From positions 434,001 to 498,000 of the forward strand of contig BCJJ01000006.1 of the NCBI GenBank assembly GCA_039545355.1: a stretch of 64,000 nt of DNA, given 5' to 3'. Below the pieces are notes generated by a model. The model saw only the letters and a program-made list of their open reading frames with translations. It had not been told where the DNA came from and searched no databases. This DNA comes from Trichosporon coremiiforme. Lineage: Eukaryota; Basidiomycota; Tremellomycetes; Trichosporonales; Trichosporonaceae. The position numbers and the translations under genes were made by a program. How positions within the stretch are numbered: position 1 is the stretch's first letter; every line of letters starts with the position of its first letter. This document shows, piece after piece, positions 55,801 through 64,000 of the stretch.

Positions 55801-58800
55801 AGTGAAACGTGATGACGGGCACGGGTGGTGGTGATGGTGAAGGAAAGAACAGTGGGACGAAGGAATCTAAGGATGGGCACTACGTTATGGCGAGGAGAGG
55901 GCCAAGGGGAGATAGACAAGAGATATGTACGAGATGTTTGGGATCGGATCGAAGGGGGAGACAGGGGTTGTAGGGAAAAAGAGGGGAACTATCGAGCGTA
56001 CTTTATAACGATATCGACGATAGGCAGTGCGTGCGCGAGTCTGTGGAATCCTGAACGTTAGCGATGGCGAGGACGTGCATGCTGGGCTGCAGGGCTTAGT
56101 GCCTGAGGATGAGATACGGGGCTCGCGCTTGGTTATTTTTTGTGCGTGAGCTTGCCAGCCCTTGATAGCGCGATAGCAAAAGCTTGGCAGCCGCGCAGGA
56201 GTGCATGAAAGCAGCAGCGACATGTCTGAGCCAGGCCAAGTCGGGCTAGACGCAAATGAAGTGCCATCCAAAGGGCCACTGACCCGAGCTCACCCTCAGG
56301 ATGGATCCTGACCCAGGAAGTAAGGATCACAGGATGGCCCGCGTGCCAGGCTCGGCCGGCTATCCAGGAAGCTCTAGGGTAATGAAATGATAAAATGAAC
56401 GTGACTGACCTTTAGGGATCCGGTGTGGCGTGGGACGGGATTTTGGGTAATCTCGCGATCCTCAAGGCGTTACACAAAAGTCGCTCGGAGGAAAAGCACG
56501 GCCCTACGGTGCCTGAGCTTCTGCCTGATGCCTGCTACCTCGTTAGCCTGCCGTGCACATCCTGTACCTGGCTGCCTGCGTCTGCATCTCTTTGCCCATC
56601 GCACTCTCTCGTACTCGTTCCGGATAGTGTGCTTTCTTATTTTCACCCAGCAGATTCAGGGTTCACCGGTACATGTTCGCGTTCAACACACAGAACGCTC
56701 GTATGTTTGTGCAGGCGATCCAATGAGCCAGCGACCCAGAGCACGCTGCTCGCACAGGATGCAGTGCGCAGACATGTCCACAAGCGGCAACTAGCCAACG
56801 CCGGGGTGCGCGGTTACTCACTCGGTGCGTAACTACCACAGTCGTGGAACCAGACCAGAGTCTTTCCGCTGTTTGCGCGTGCCGGAATCCGCGATCCAGG
56901 GCGGGGAAACCACCGAAAGCAAGTGGGAAATGGGGGTGCCGGTCACGGGAGGTGGCGTCGGAGGCGTTCAATGTCTAAGCGCACGTACTGGGCAAGGTGC
57001 GGCGTGTTTGATTGTCGGAGGCTGTTCGGGCCGTCTGGTGGCTTCGTCGGGACACCGTAATACTCAAATGCGTCCTGCGAGGTCAACTACGCGCCGTCGC
57101 GTGAATGAAAGTGGAGGTGAATGAATCACAGCGATGATGCAGGTGGCTTCGGCTGGAGAGCTAGTCGATCAGCAACCGCGCACTTGGAGTAGTTCGAATG
57201 ATAGTGACGAGAGCGATTCAACGGAACGGTTCGCTTTCAGTCGTTGATGGCCGATGTCTGCTGAATGACGGTTTACGTTGAAGTATTGGGTGTGGAGTGC
57301 ACTGGTTTCGTATTCAACAGTCGAAAGTGGAGTGCGAAGGCCTTGGTGAATTGATGCGGAGAAGAATTGGAGGGGATGAATGCGCGATAGGAATGGATTG
57401 ATGATTGAAACGGCAGTCGCTGTATTTATGAAGATGCACAACTGACATTGGGCCGCGGACCAGCCTCATTTAATGGAAAAGGGCGTGCGGACGTACATGT
57501 ACTCCGAAGCAATGCAGCGAGGCACGGATGCGATGCGGCGGGTTGGGCTGTTGGTTCCCGGGATCTCTAAGCTCGGGTCATCCATCGACGCAGAACCAAG
57601 AAGCACGGCAGAACAACCTTGAAGCGTTCTTGGTCGTACGTACGCTCACGCGCTTTCCTCACCGAAGATGTGCTGTGCTCCCAGCAAACGCGGGCAGCCC
57701 GCACTTACGCTGATAACGGCATCGGCCGCGTGCGTACCCTGTACTTGCATTTGCAGATTCAACGGCTCAGCACATAGAATGTGTCGGAGCGTTTCAGCTT
57801 CCGTTGCTGAACTTTATGCATGAGGGTGCTTTGTCTTGGGCTTGGGAATCTATGGGCCATGTGTGACGTTTTGCAGCTGCAATCTGCAAGAACAATTGGT
57901 CAAACATGGAGATTAAGATGTTACAAAGGGGTTATGATGCTAAGAACACCTATCCTTCGATACAGCCGCGCGCAGAGCCCCATAGTCAAGAGCGTACGTA
58001 AAGCTTCCCGTGTAACTCTGTTCAGGTTGGCCCAGAGATCCTGATTTCCGGTACTCACCCGCGCAGGCATCGCGTGTTCGTACCTGTCCAACTCTAAATC
58101 AGACGGACTGCCGTGGTTGACGGTAGGTCGCGCAGAATTCCTGAACATATAATGGGAGGGGCGTCGACATGGTGTACCTTTCACACAGCTGGTCTGTGAA
58201 TGCAAACGACTGAATCGCTGACCGACCTCCAGTGAGCGATGGCTTGATAGCTTAGATGGCAGACAGCAGATAGTCGGTTTGAAGAGTGAATAACAGGGGG
58301 ATAACGAATTGTCAAGAGGTAGAGACTGCTCTGGACTCTGAGCTGCGCCCACTTTGCAATTACAGTGAGACCTTGAATATGATTGTTAGAATGCACTTGA
58401 GACAATTGAGTGCTGCCCGATGGGCGATGGGCTAGAAAGAGGTGTCATCAGCCATCAGCCACTCGAAGATCTTGCCACATGGCAAGTTTGCTTCTGCGCT
58501 TGCTTCATCTTCCTCCAACCTCCACCATCATGACGATGAGCACCCGAATTTGGTTGACAATACTATCTGCACCGTCGTCTACTCAGCTTCCTCAACATGT
58601 CACAGCAGGGCTCCAACCCTAGAAGACCTGACGCTTGCTGCCTTTTCGCCTTAATGCAGTACACTTGCGCTGCGCAGCCTGAGATCAAGTGCTGGCCCTT
58701 CGAGTGTGTTTTCAGGCAGTGAGTGTCCATTGCGAAATGTGTCTTCCCTCTGAGAGGTCTCGCAATTCAGCAGTTCAGACAGGTTAAGGCGCTGTTGGGT

Positions 58801-59537
58801 ATGCGTGAAATGATCTCGGACATCTTTGCGCCATGCAGCCATAGTGCAGGGGGTTCATGAACCTACATGAGCAAAAGAAGGCCTCTAGGCTTTCACTTGC
58901 CTTTCAGCTGGTTCAAAGTACCAGTCGCTGAGCGGCTACTGTCCCGCATTTTATCCAGGCGGCAGATCCTCAACCATGGATCCTTGGTGCCTGTACCTCT
59001 GGGTATTATCTGTAACTGTCATCTGGGCTTCTCTGCAAGCACCGACAGCCATGTGTCAGCGCGTGCGTCACCCAGCGGTTTGCTGTTCTTCTGGAATGAC
59101 CACGGGCCACTCTTGGTCTCACCCAAAGCAGGCTCGGACAAACTGAATGACAACTGTCCAGAAGAACTGAATCCCCCTCATTACGAAATTCAGCCATATT
59201 TCGAGTCTCCTACCACATCACAGATCATGCAGCCACAAGTTAGAAGCCCGACTGACTGATCTACAGGTGTGGAGAAGTGTCCTGCCATGGAGGTGACCAA
59301 CGATGTGTATGAGAATGGACCAGACGGCGAGCTGATTGTCCACCCCCGAGTAATGTGGGTTCGTTCGAATGTTATCTCATCAACATGCTGCAAACGCTAA
59401 CCCATAGCGCGCACCCTCCGCGGCCCAAGACCTGGATCGAGCATGCGCACAGTGAGCCTCGCTAGGACGTGCAGGACGTGATCAGGAAAAACTGGCCAGG
59501 ACAGACCACGAGGCAGTGACCGTCTATCCCACTTGAG

Positions 59538-59580
59538 ACTAGGGTTTAGAATTCCAGCAACTAGGGTTTAGGATTCCAGC
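59538..59580. repeat. Two tandem 21-22-bp copies containing TAGGGTTTAG
   Basis: ACTAGGGTTTAGAATTCCAG(C) is followed by ACTAGGGTTTAGGATTCCAG(C), one base different. The TAGGGTTTAG core resembles telomere-type sequence, but there are only two copies. Confidence 0.8.
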
Positions 59581-59724
59581 TCTCGTGTATGAGAGAGCAT
59601 CTGGGGTTGCTGCAGCTGGAAATATTGTGTGTGCTCTGGGGACAGCACAGTGTGCTGGCCATGACGCTTCTGGCTACCCTCGACTGCCGGCACCCCAGCA
59701 AGGGTGACAAGGTTATGTGCCATA

Positions 59725-59753
59725 GCCGTAGCCAGCCGTAGCCAGCCGTAGCC
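59725..59753. repeat. 10-bp tandem repeat GCCGTAGCCA
   Basis: Nearly three copies of GCCGTAGCCA. No associated gene. Confidence 0.85.
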
Positions 59754-60505
59754 GCAGATACCTTTGCGGTTTCCCACGACCTGTAACCTGAAAGGACGTG
59801 CACGCTCCTTAACATGCAGCACGGAACGCTCGTAGCTGAACTTGCAATGAATACAAGACAGCACGCTGCACCATGTGCCTGCACTTTTTTGCCGTGGTTA
59901 TCGCAGATGTCTATCCCCTTACCTATGTCTCCACATGGCTGCAGGAATGTAGGATTCGGGGACACGGGGATCATCAGGTCGCCCCGATCCCTAGGTCCCG
60001 GAAACTTGTGCAGTTGATGGGATGTCACGAGGAACCCGCGGAAACCTTGACGTTGGCCGCTGAATGGCCACCAAGGGTATCGCAGGGAAGACGAAGATCC
60101 GCAACCCTGTAAATGTAGATCTTCGCGTGGTTTGTGTCTCGGTGCAACCTGGCTGGCACCTGGGTTTGCGCAATGGACCCACCGGGGGTGCTCGTATTGC
60201 GGTTCCGGTGACCAATGCCAACCTGACATAGTGATGTGCGGCAGAGTACAGAGTTAGGTGTGGCTTGGACAAGCGCACCCAGCGTGAACCCGTGAATCGC
60301 TCGTTCTGCCGCTATCGGGCTGGCATCGGGCAGACTTCCGGGTCAGACCTAGTGTGATAGCCGTCGAACAGTGGGCCATCTCACACTGATTGGCAACTTC
60401 ATGAAGTCGCGATCAGAGACAAAACACCACAACAGCCGTCCATCAGACGGTTCATACTTCCGCGCGCCGTCGAGCCGTTGTGAGCCGTCGTGAGGGCGGG
60501 CAAGC

Positions 60506-60886
60506 ATGAGCGAGCGCGGCGATGCGAGACCGGCGTTGTTCCGTGCCTACAACGCGTTGTATACCTCTCTCGCGTGTTGACGACGAGCAGCAGCTCAGAC
60601 TTCAGGCGTACCCGGACCCACACCTAGTTCCCGATCAACAGGCTCCAGCGAAGCTGACCGAAGGGAACAAGCTCAAGCACGCGGTGAACGTGTTCGACTT
60701 AACTCCATGCTTTGCGTTAGCTGAGCTTGCCCCTCGTTCCCATTACAGGCTCCTTCGCGGAGATCTCGCACTGAATGTCTTCGCTGCGGGGGAAGTCGAG
60801 GGGACGGGAATCTAGTGGTGAAAGGACGTGCGCACCATGATACTGACAACGCAGCGAAGATCCGGGGCACGAAGGTTTACGAGTAA
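60506..60886 (+). CDS. Possible small spliced protein, unknown
   Basis: Tentative exons 60506-60558, 60599-60683 and 60749-60886, 91 aa. Intron 1 (40 nt, GTATAC to CTCAG) and intron 2 (65 nt, GTGAAC to TTACAG) join three protein-like pieces: MSERGDARPALFRAYNAL, LQAYPDPHLVPDQQAPAKLT (plus EGNKLKHA), and TECLRCGGSRGDGNLVVKGR (plus AHHDTDNAAKIRGTKVYE). A CxxC pair in the last piece could bind zinc. I do not recognise a family. Without the introns the first two pieces are in different frames, so a frameshifted relic is the alternative. The exon 3 frame is the weakest part. Confidence 0.35.
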
Positions 60887-61438
60887 ACTTTATATGAGGG
60901 TTGAACCAGAAACACGACCCACGTTGTTGACATCTACTCGCTGGCCGTTGTTCCCCGTCTCTGCCTCTATCTTCGTGCCTTCCCTCCTCCCTACTCCTCG
61001 CTTGCAGGATCCTTCCTACCTCAGTGCGCAGCACATGCTCTTCGCTACAGTGAGTGGGGAGCATGTGGTGACTCTCAGTCGTTGCTTGCTGCACCCCTTG
61101 GGCGCTCTTCTCAGTTGTCACAAGAACAGCTGGAGGCACTCGTTAGTTCCAAACGCTCTCGGCGTTCATTTCGGATGCAGAGTGAGGTTGGAATGACGAC
61201 GCTTGGGTGCTCGGACGCGTGAAGTACGACGCGTTTTGGCGCCCGTGTGTTGAGCGCGGGTGAGACATCATTCCCCACTGTCTCTACACGGTATTAGGCA
61301 CCCAAAGCTCTGCGCGTGCAGAAAAGCTATCAGTTAGGCCTGCGGGCGAAGGGGAAGGGGTAAAGGGAGTTNAGTGAGAAGAGCAAACAAGGAAGCCGCC
61401 GACAGCTGCGTTGTCGTAACGGTTAGTGCTGCGTCCTC
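60887..61438. other. Intergenic
   Basis: About 550 bases with one ambiguous base (n at 61372), so local accuracy may be lower. Just before the tRNA, GTCGTAACGGTTAGTGC resembles a tRNA D-arm but no cloverleaf can be completed from it. Confidence 0.5.
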
Positions 61439-61517
61439 ACATCTATGGTGAAATGGTATCATGCATCGTTGCCACGTGCGATTCGATGCGGTGGGGGTTT
61501 GATTCCCCCTGGATGTA
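61439..61517 (+). tRNA. tRNA-Gly(GCC) with 8-nt intron
   Basis: All stems pair: acceptor ACATCTA/TGGATGT (one G-U), D-stem GTGA/TCAT around AATGGTA, anticodon stem CATCG/CGATG, T-stem GGGGG/CCCCC, discriminator A. The loop reads TTGCCA, then 8 nt (CGTGCGAT), then T, giving anticodon GCC. Two oddities: the T-loop is TTTGATT (T at position 56 instead of the near-invariant C), and the first pair is A-T. A TTTTTT terminator follows at 61525-61530. It may be a functional variant or a recently mutated copy. Confidence 0.7.
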
Positions 61518-61524
61518 CAGCTTC

Positions 61525-61530
61525 TTTTTT
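61525..61530 (+). terminator. Pol III T-run after tRNA-Gly
   Basis: Six T residues 7 nt past the tRNA end. Confidence 0.7.
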
Positions 61531-61694
61531 CCCTTTATGGCCACTTGAGCCGATTTTTGGCGTCCGTTCGAAGGGCCTGGCGGACAGGCGGTTACTCTCA
61601 GATCCAATTATCCTCCTTCGAGTCGGCGCGCGTGTCCCCATATCGTCCATTCAGATGTTATACAACAGACATTACAAGTGTCAGCTCTCGCGAG

Positions 61695-62606
61695 CTACCG
61701 CCTGACCTCGCGCTCGGCGTTGTTGATCTCCTCATCGAGCACGCCGAGGTTGCCGCGCGTGATGGCCATGTTGACGTGGTCGAGCCAGTCCTGCAGCTCG
61801 CGGTGGGATGCCCGGCGCTCGTGCAGGAACTCGGGGTTTCGGCGCTCGCTCGTGCGTGCCATGAGCTGGAGCAGCGTGCGTGGCGTTATCTGTGTCAGGC
61901 CGGGAGGAATGTCGAACAGCACGGTCGTGTCGTCGTCGAAGTCGGGCACGGGAGCGGGAGGAGAGGGTGGTCCGGCCCAAACAGGCGGTGTGCGGCAGTC
62001 GCGGTCCCGATCAAGGGTGCAGTCACGATCACGATCATACTCACGATCAAGATCACGATCAAGCTCACGGTCACGATTACGGTCACGATTACGTTCGCGA
62101 TCACGGTCCCGGTCACGATCGCGGTCACGGCTGGAACGACCAGGCGAGCGAGATCTATTTTGAGGGCGGGGCGCTTGGTGCTCGGGTGGGCGATACTGGG
62201 ACCGCGGAGCCAGGAAGGCGGACCCCATCGTAGCCAAGTGGCGCTTCTTGGCGAGTGCCGCGTCGGCATTCCACTTCGCCTTACGCTTGTGCAAAGTGCT
62301 GTAGAGCTGGCTCGCCTTGCGGTTGATCAGCTGGCACGAGTCGTCGCGCAGCGCACGGGACGGAGATGCAAAAGTAGTGAAGGCCATTGCGTCGATCTTC
62401 TCCAGCTGGCGCTCGACCTCTGCATCGGGGATAGGGGACAGTCTGGGGACTTTGGGCTCGGAAAGCCTTGGGGAGGGAAGGCTGAGGTTGACCTTCTGCT
62501 CTCACTCCTGCTCGGTCGCGGAACAAGCTGTATCGGGTGGTGTGGGGAGGGAAGGCGCCGAGCGCACGGGTAGCTCGGGCGAGCCGTGCACTTTCATACT
62601 TGCCAT
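61695..62606 (-). CDS. Arg-Asp-repeat protein, unknown; in-frame TGA or 24-nt intron
   Basis: The open frame from the ATG at 62606 (MASMKVHGSPELPVRSAPSL) meets TGA at 62504-62502. It then continues in the same frame to 61695. A 24-nt intron 62505-62482 (donor GTGAGA, acceptor CCTCAG) would remove the TGA and give 295 aa; a downstream start at 62387 would give 230 aa. Visible features are a helical segment (PDAEVERQLEKIDAMAFTTF), then CQLINRKASQLYSTLHKRK, a run of ~20 RD/RN/LD dipeptides (~150-190) typical of splicing-associated or nuclear-speckle proteins, and a helical acidic C-terminus. Nuclear RNA processing is an inference from the RD repeats. The dipeptide repeat is also a CGATCA-type DNA repeat at about 62025-62145. 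Confidence 0.6.
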
Positions 62607-63217
62607 GCCTGCGCGCCACACTTCGACGTTCGAGTTCGAGCTCACAGACGATCTGCGTGGCTGTCGGGAGTGGGAGGCAGTTCGGCGTCGCGCCTAGACG
62701 CAGCGCCAGGACGGGGGTCCTTGGGGGTGGCGGTCATGGATACTGACGTCAGCTACCATGGGGGCTAGAAGGAACTCACAGAAGGCCCCTTGTTGCACTT
62801 GGAGACGAACAGGCGCTGCGGAGTGTTGGCCAGAGCGACGAGGAGATGGATGCGGAGGGAGAAATGCATCTATGGTGAGATGCGAAGTGAACAATGGAGA
62901 GGAGAGGTGTTGTCGTGGGAACCTCGAACACGGCCGTAGTGCTGGCCAGCGGGGCGCAGGTGATGGAGTGTGCGGGGGCGCAACCTGGAACGCTGCGCCG
63001 TCCACCACCTGGTGGTGTTGCAGATCCTGCGTGCATCTCCAAGTGATACGCACAAAAAGCTTCGGTAATGCAAGATCTGCAAAACAGGGGTCAGGACGAT
63101 GCCAAGGGGTCAGTGACATAGATGAGGGTGCAGCCAGGTTGTCTCCTATTGTCCTATGTACATTGGTTGTCACGATATACTAACACTTGCGAGGAATACA
63201 GCCTGGTACAGTACTTA
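62607..63217. other. Intergenic
   Basis: About 610 bases between divergent genes. A minus-strand open frame (62694-63173) is Pro/His-rich without family features. Nothing supported. Confidence 0.45.
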
Positions 63218-64000
63218 ATGATTCTACTCAAGCCCCAGGTTTTTCAGCCACGCTGGCTGCACGTCTTACTACTTCCTCTGCTGCTGCTTGTCCCTCTCGC
63301 CGGCGTCTAGCTGAACGTCGACGGTCACTCGCGTCAGCCTGTCGGAGTTCCCGACGTCATCTTCCGCTCCGGTGGTATCTATGCTGAGGTCCATGACACT
63401 ACTTCCCTGACCAAGTTCATCAACCAGATCCTCGGCAAGGGTATCACCAACGGCGACTGTGACAACAACGGCGGCAACTCCGGTGGTCCCATTGAGGAGG
63501 GTGTCATGACCCACGGTATCTGCTCCAACAACGTCAAGGCTATCCACACCTACACTCACCAGCGCAAGGTAGTATTCATACATTAAATGCAGAAAAACTA
63601 AGAATTCACATTATTGATCACTTTTTTCGGGAGAAGGTTGACATTGACCTGACGCTCCTCACCATCCAGAACAGGGTCAACCTCAACGTCGTTCTGGAGA
63701 ACAAGGCTACGGGCGAGAAGAAGGAGGGCAACGTCAACAGCTCCAAGCGGACCATCTCCGTTTCTGCCGACAAGAACCAGGAGATCACCGTCTACCGTCT
63801 CTCCCTCGAACGCCTCCAACGACGAGTGCGAGTACACCGTCAGCCTCCGCACCACCGCCGAAAACACCCCCGAGCCTACCTCCTCTTCGTCTTCTTCGAC
63901 TCAGCCTGAGCCTACGTCGTCGTCGAAGGAGCCTGGTCCCGCCTCCTCTTCCCAGTCGTCTGTTGGCCCCAAGCCCACTTCGTCGTCGTCTGGCCCTGAG
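63218..64000 (+). pseudogene. Secreted Ser/Thr-rich protein, broken or partial at window edge
   Basis: A hydrophobic start (HVLLLPLLLLVPLAGV) from the ATG at 63218 looks like a signal peptide but ends in TAG at 63308-63310. The same frame then reads a clearly coding, codon-biased stretch (PDVIFRSGGIYAEVHDTTSL, DCDNNGGNSGGPIEEGVMTH). An AT-rich 68-nt intron (63569-63636) follows, then VDIDLTLLTIQNRVNLNVVL. A frameshift near 63795-63805 leads into CEYTVSLRTTAENTPEPTS and a Ser/Pro-rich tail that is still open at the window end. TAG could instead be an acceptor (GTCTAG). The product is probably a cell-wall or secreted glycoprotein of unknown family. Either a pseudogene, an extra intron, or sequence error explains the breaks. 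Confidence 0.5.

Larger units (their letters stand above)
55801..60505. other. 4.7-kb region without a supported gene
   Basis: The stretch before the unknown Ser/Pro-rich gene is purine-rich on the plus strand near 55.8-56.0 kb, consistent with that gene's leader. Further along, open frames of 60-222 codons overlap on both strands and show no family features. Two short tandem repeats occur at 59538-59580 and 59725-59753. Small multi-exon genes cannot be excluded, because the one at 60506 was found only through splice signals. Confidence 0.45.

Noticed and set aside
59538..59580. Interstitial telomere
   Set aside because: Only two copies of TAGGGTTTAG embedded in a longer duplicated segment; no continuous telomeric array.
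59561..60229. A 222-codon minus-strand frame
   Set aside because: No family features; it overlaps tandem repeats and short opposite frames.
61405..61438. A second tRNA just before tRNA-Gly
   Set aside because: A D-arm-like GTCGTAACGGTTAGTGC is visible, but no acceptor or T-arm partner completes a cloverleaf.

Overview
The window is nuclear DNA of a GC-rich, intron-bearing fungus. Very short introns are typical: donor GTGAGT or GTGAGCT, branch site CTGAC or CTAAC, acceptor CAG, and sizes mostly about 35-75 nt. Recognisable genes include fungal PAPS reductase, a Pom1-type DYRK kinase, NIPA-type and MFS transporters and a CsbD-like protein. A basidiomycete yeast, probably a tremellomycete near Trichosporonales, is my inference; no rRNA or other decisive marker is present. 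Exon coordinates were deduced by hand from splice signals and reading-frame continuity.

Layout. 0-16.6 kb is gene-dense: a two-HMG-box mitochondrial protein, an MFS drug/polyamine-type transporter, PAPS reductase (MET16), a large ankyrin/RCC1/BTB protein, histone chaperone ASF1 (with a 6-nt microexon), glutaminyl-tRNA synthetase, a coiled-coil protein with two C2H2 fingers, and an intron-containing tRNA-Ala. 16.7-24.2 kb has no conventional gene. It is filled on the minus strand by closely spaced minimal-intron units (GTGAGCT, about 20 nt, AAGCTGAC, CAG) separated by exon-sized pieces of 6-70 nt. Two abutting Tc1/mariner-type elements interrupt it. 24.4-30.7 kb is a DYRK kinase of about 2059 aa. 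30.7-34.2 kb is a gene desert. 34.2-40.3 kb holds a large disordered protein and a NIPA-like magnesium transporter. 40.6-42.2 kb is a second minimal-intron array, now on the plus strand. 42.3-50 kb holds nicotinamide riboside kinase, arginyl-tRNA synthetase with two in-frame starts, an ornithine-cyclodeaminase-family protein, a poorly resolved unknown gene and a secreted type-B carboxylesterase. 50-64 kb is sparse: a CsbD-like small protein, an unknown disordered protein, a possible small spliced gene, an intron-containing tRNA-Gly, an Arg-Asp-repeat protein and a broken or partial secreted protein at the window edge.

Most interesting. The two arrays look like a family of hyper-intronic genes, with many microexons separated by introns of about 36 nt identical in form to verified introns of the neighbouring MET16 gene. 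Three paralogous copies of one exon in the first array differ mainly as expected for a conserved reading frame. Also notable are the ASF1 microexon, two candidate 24-nt introns that would remove in-frame TGA codons, and the nested transposons with readable inverted repeats and a shared TA.
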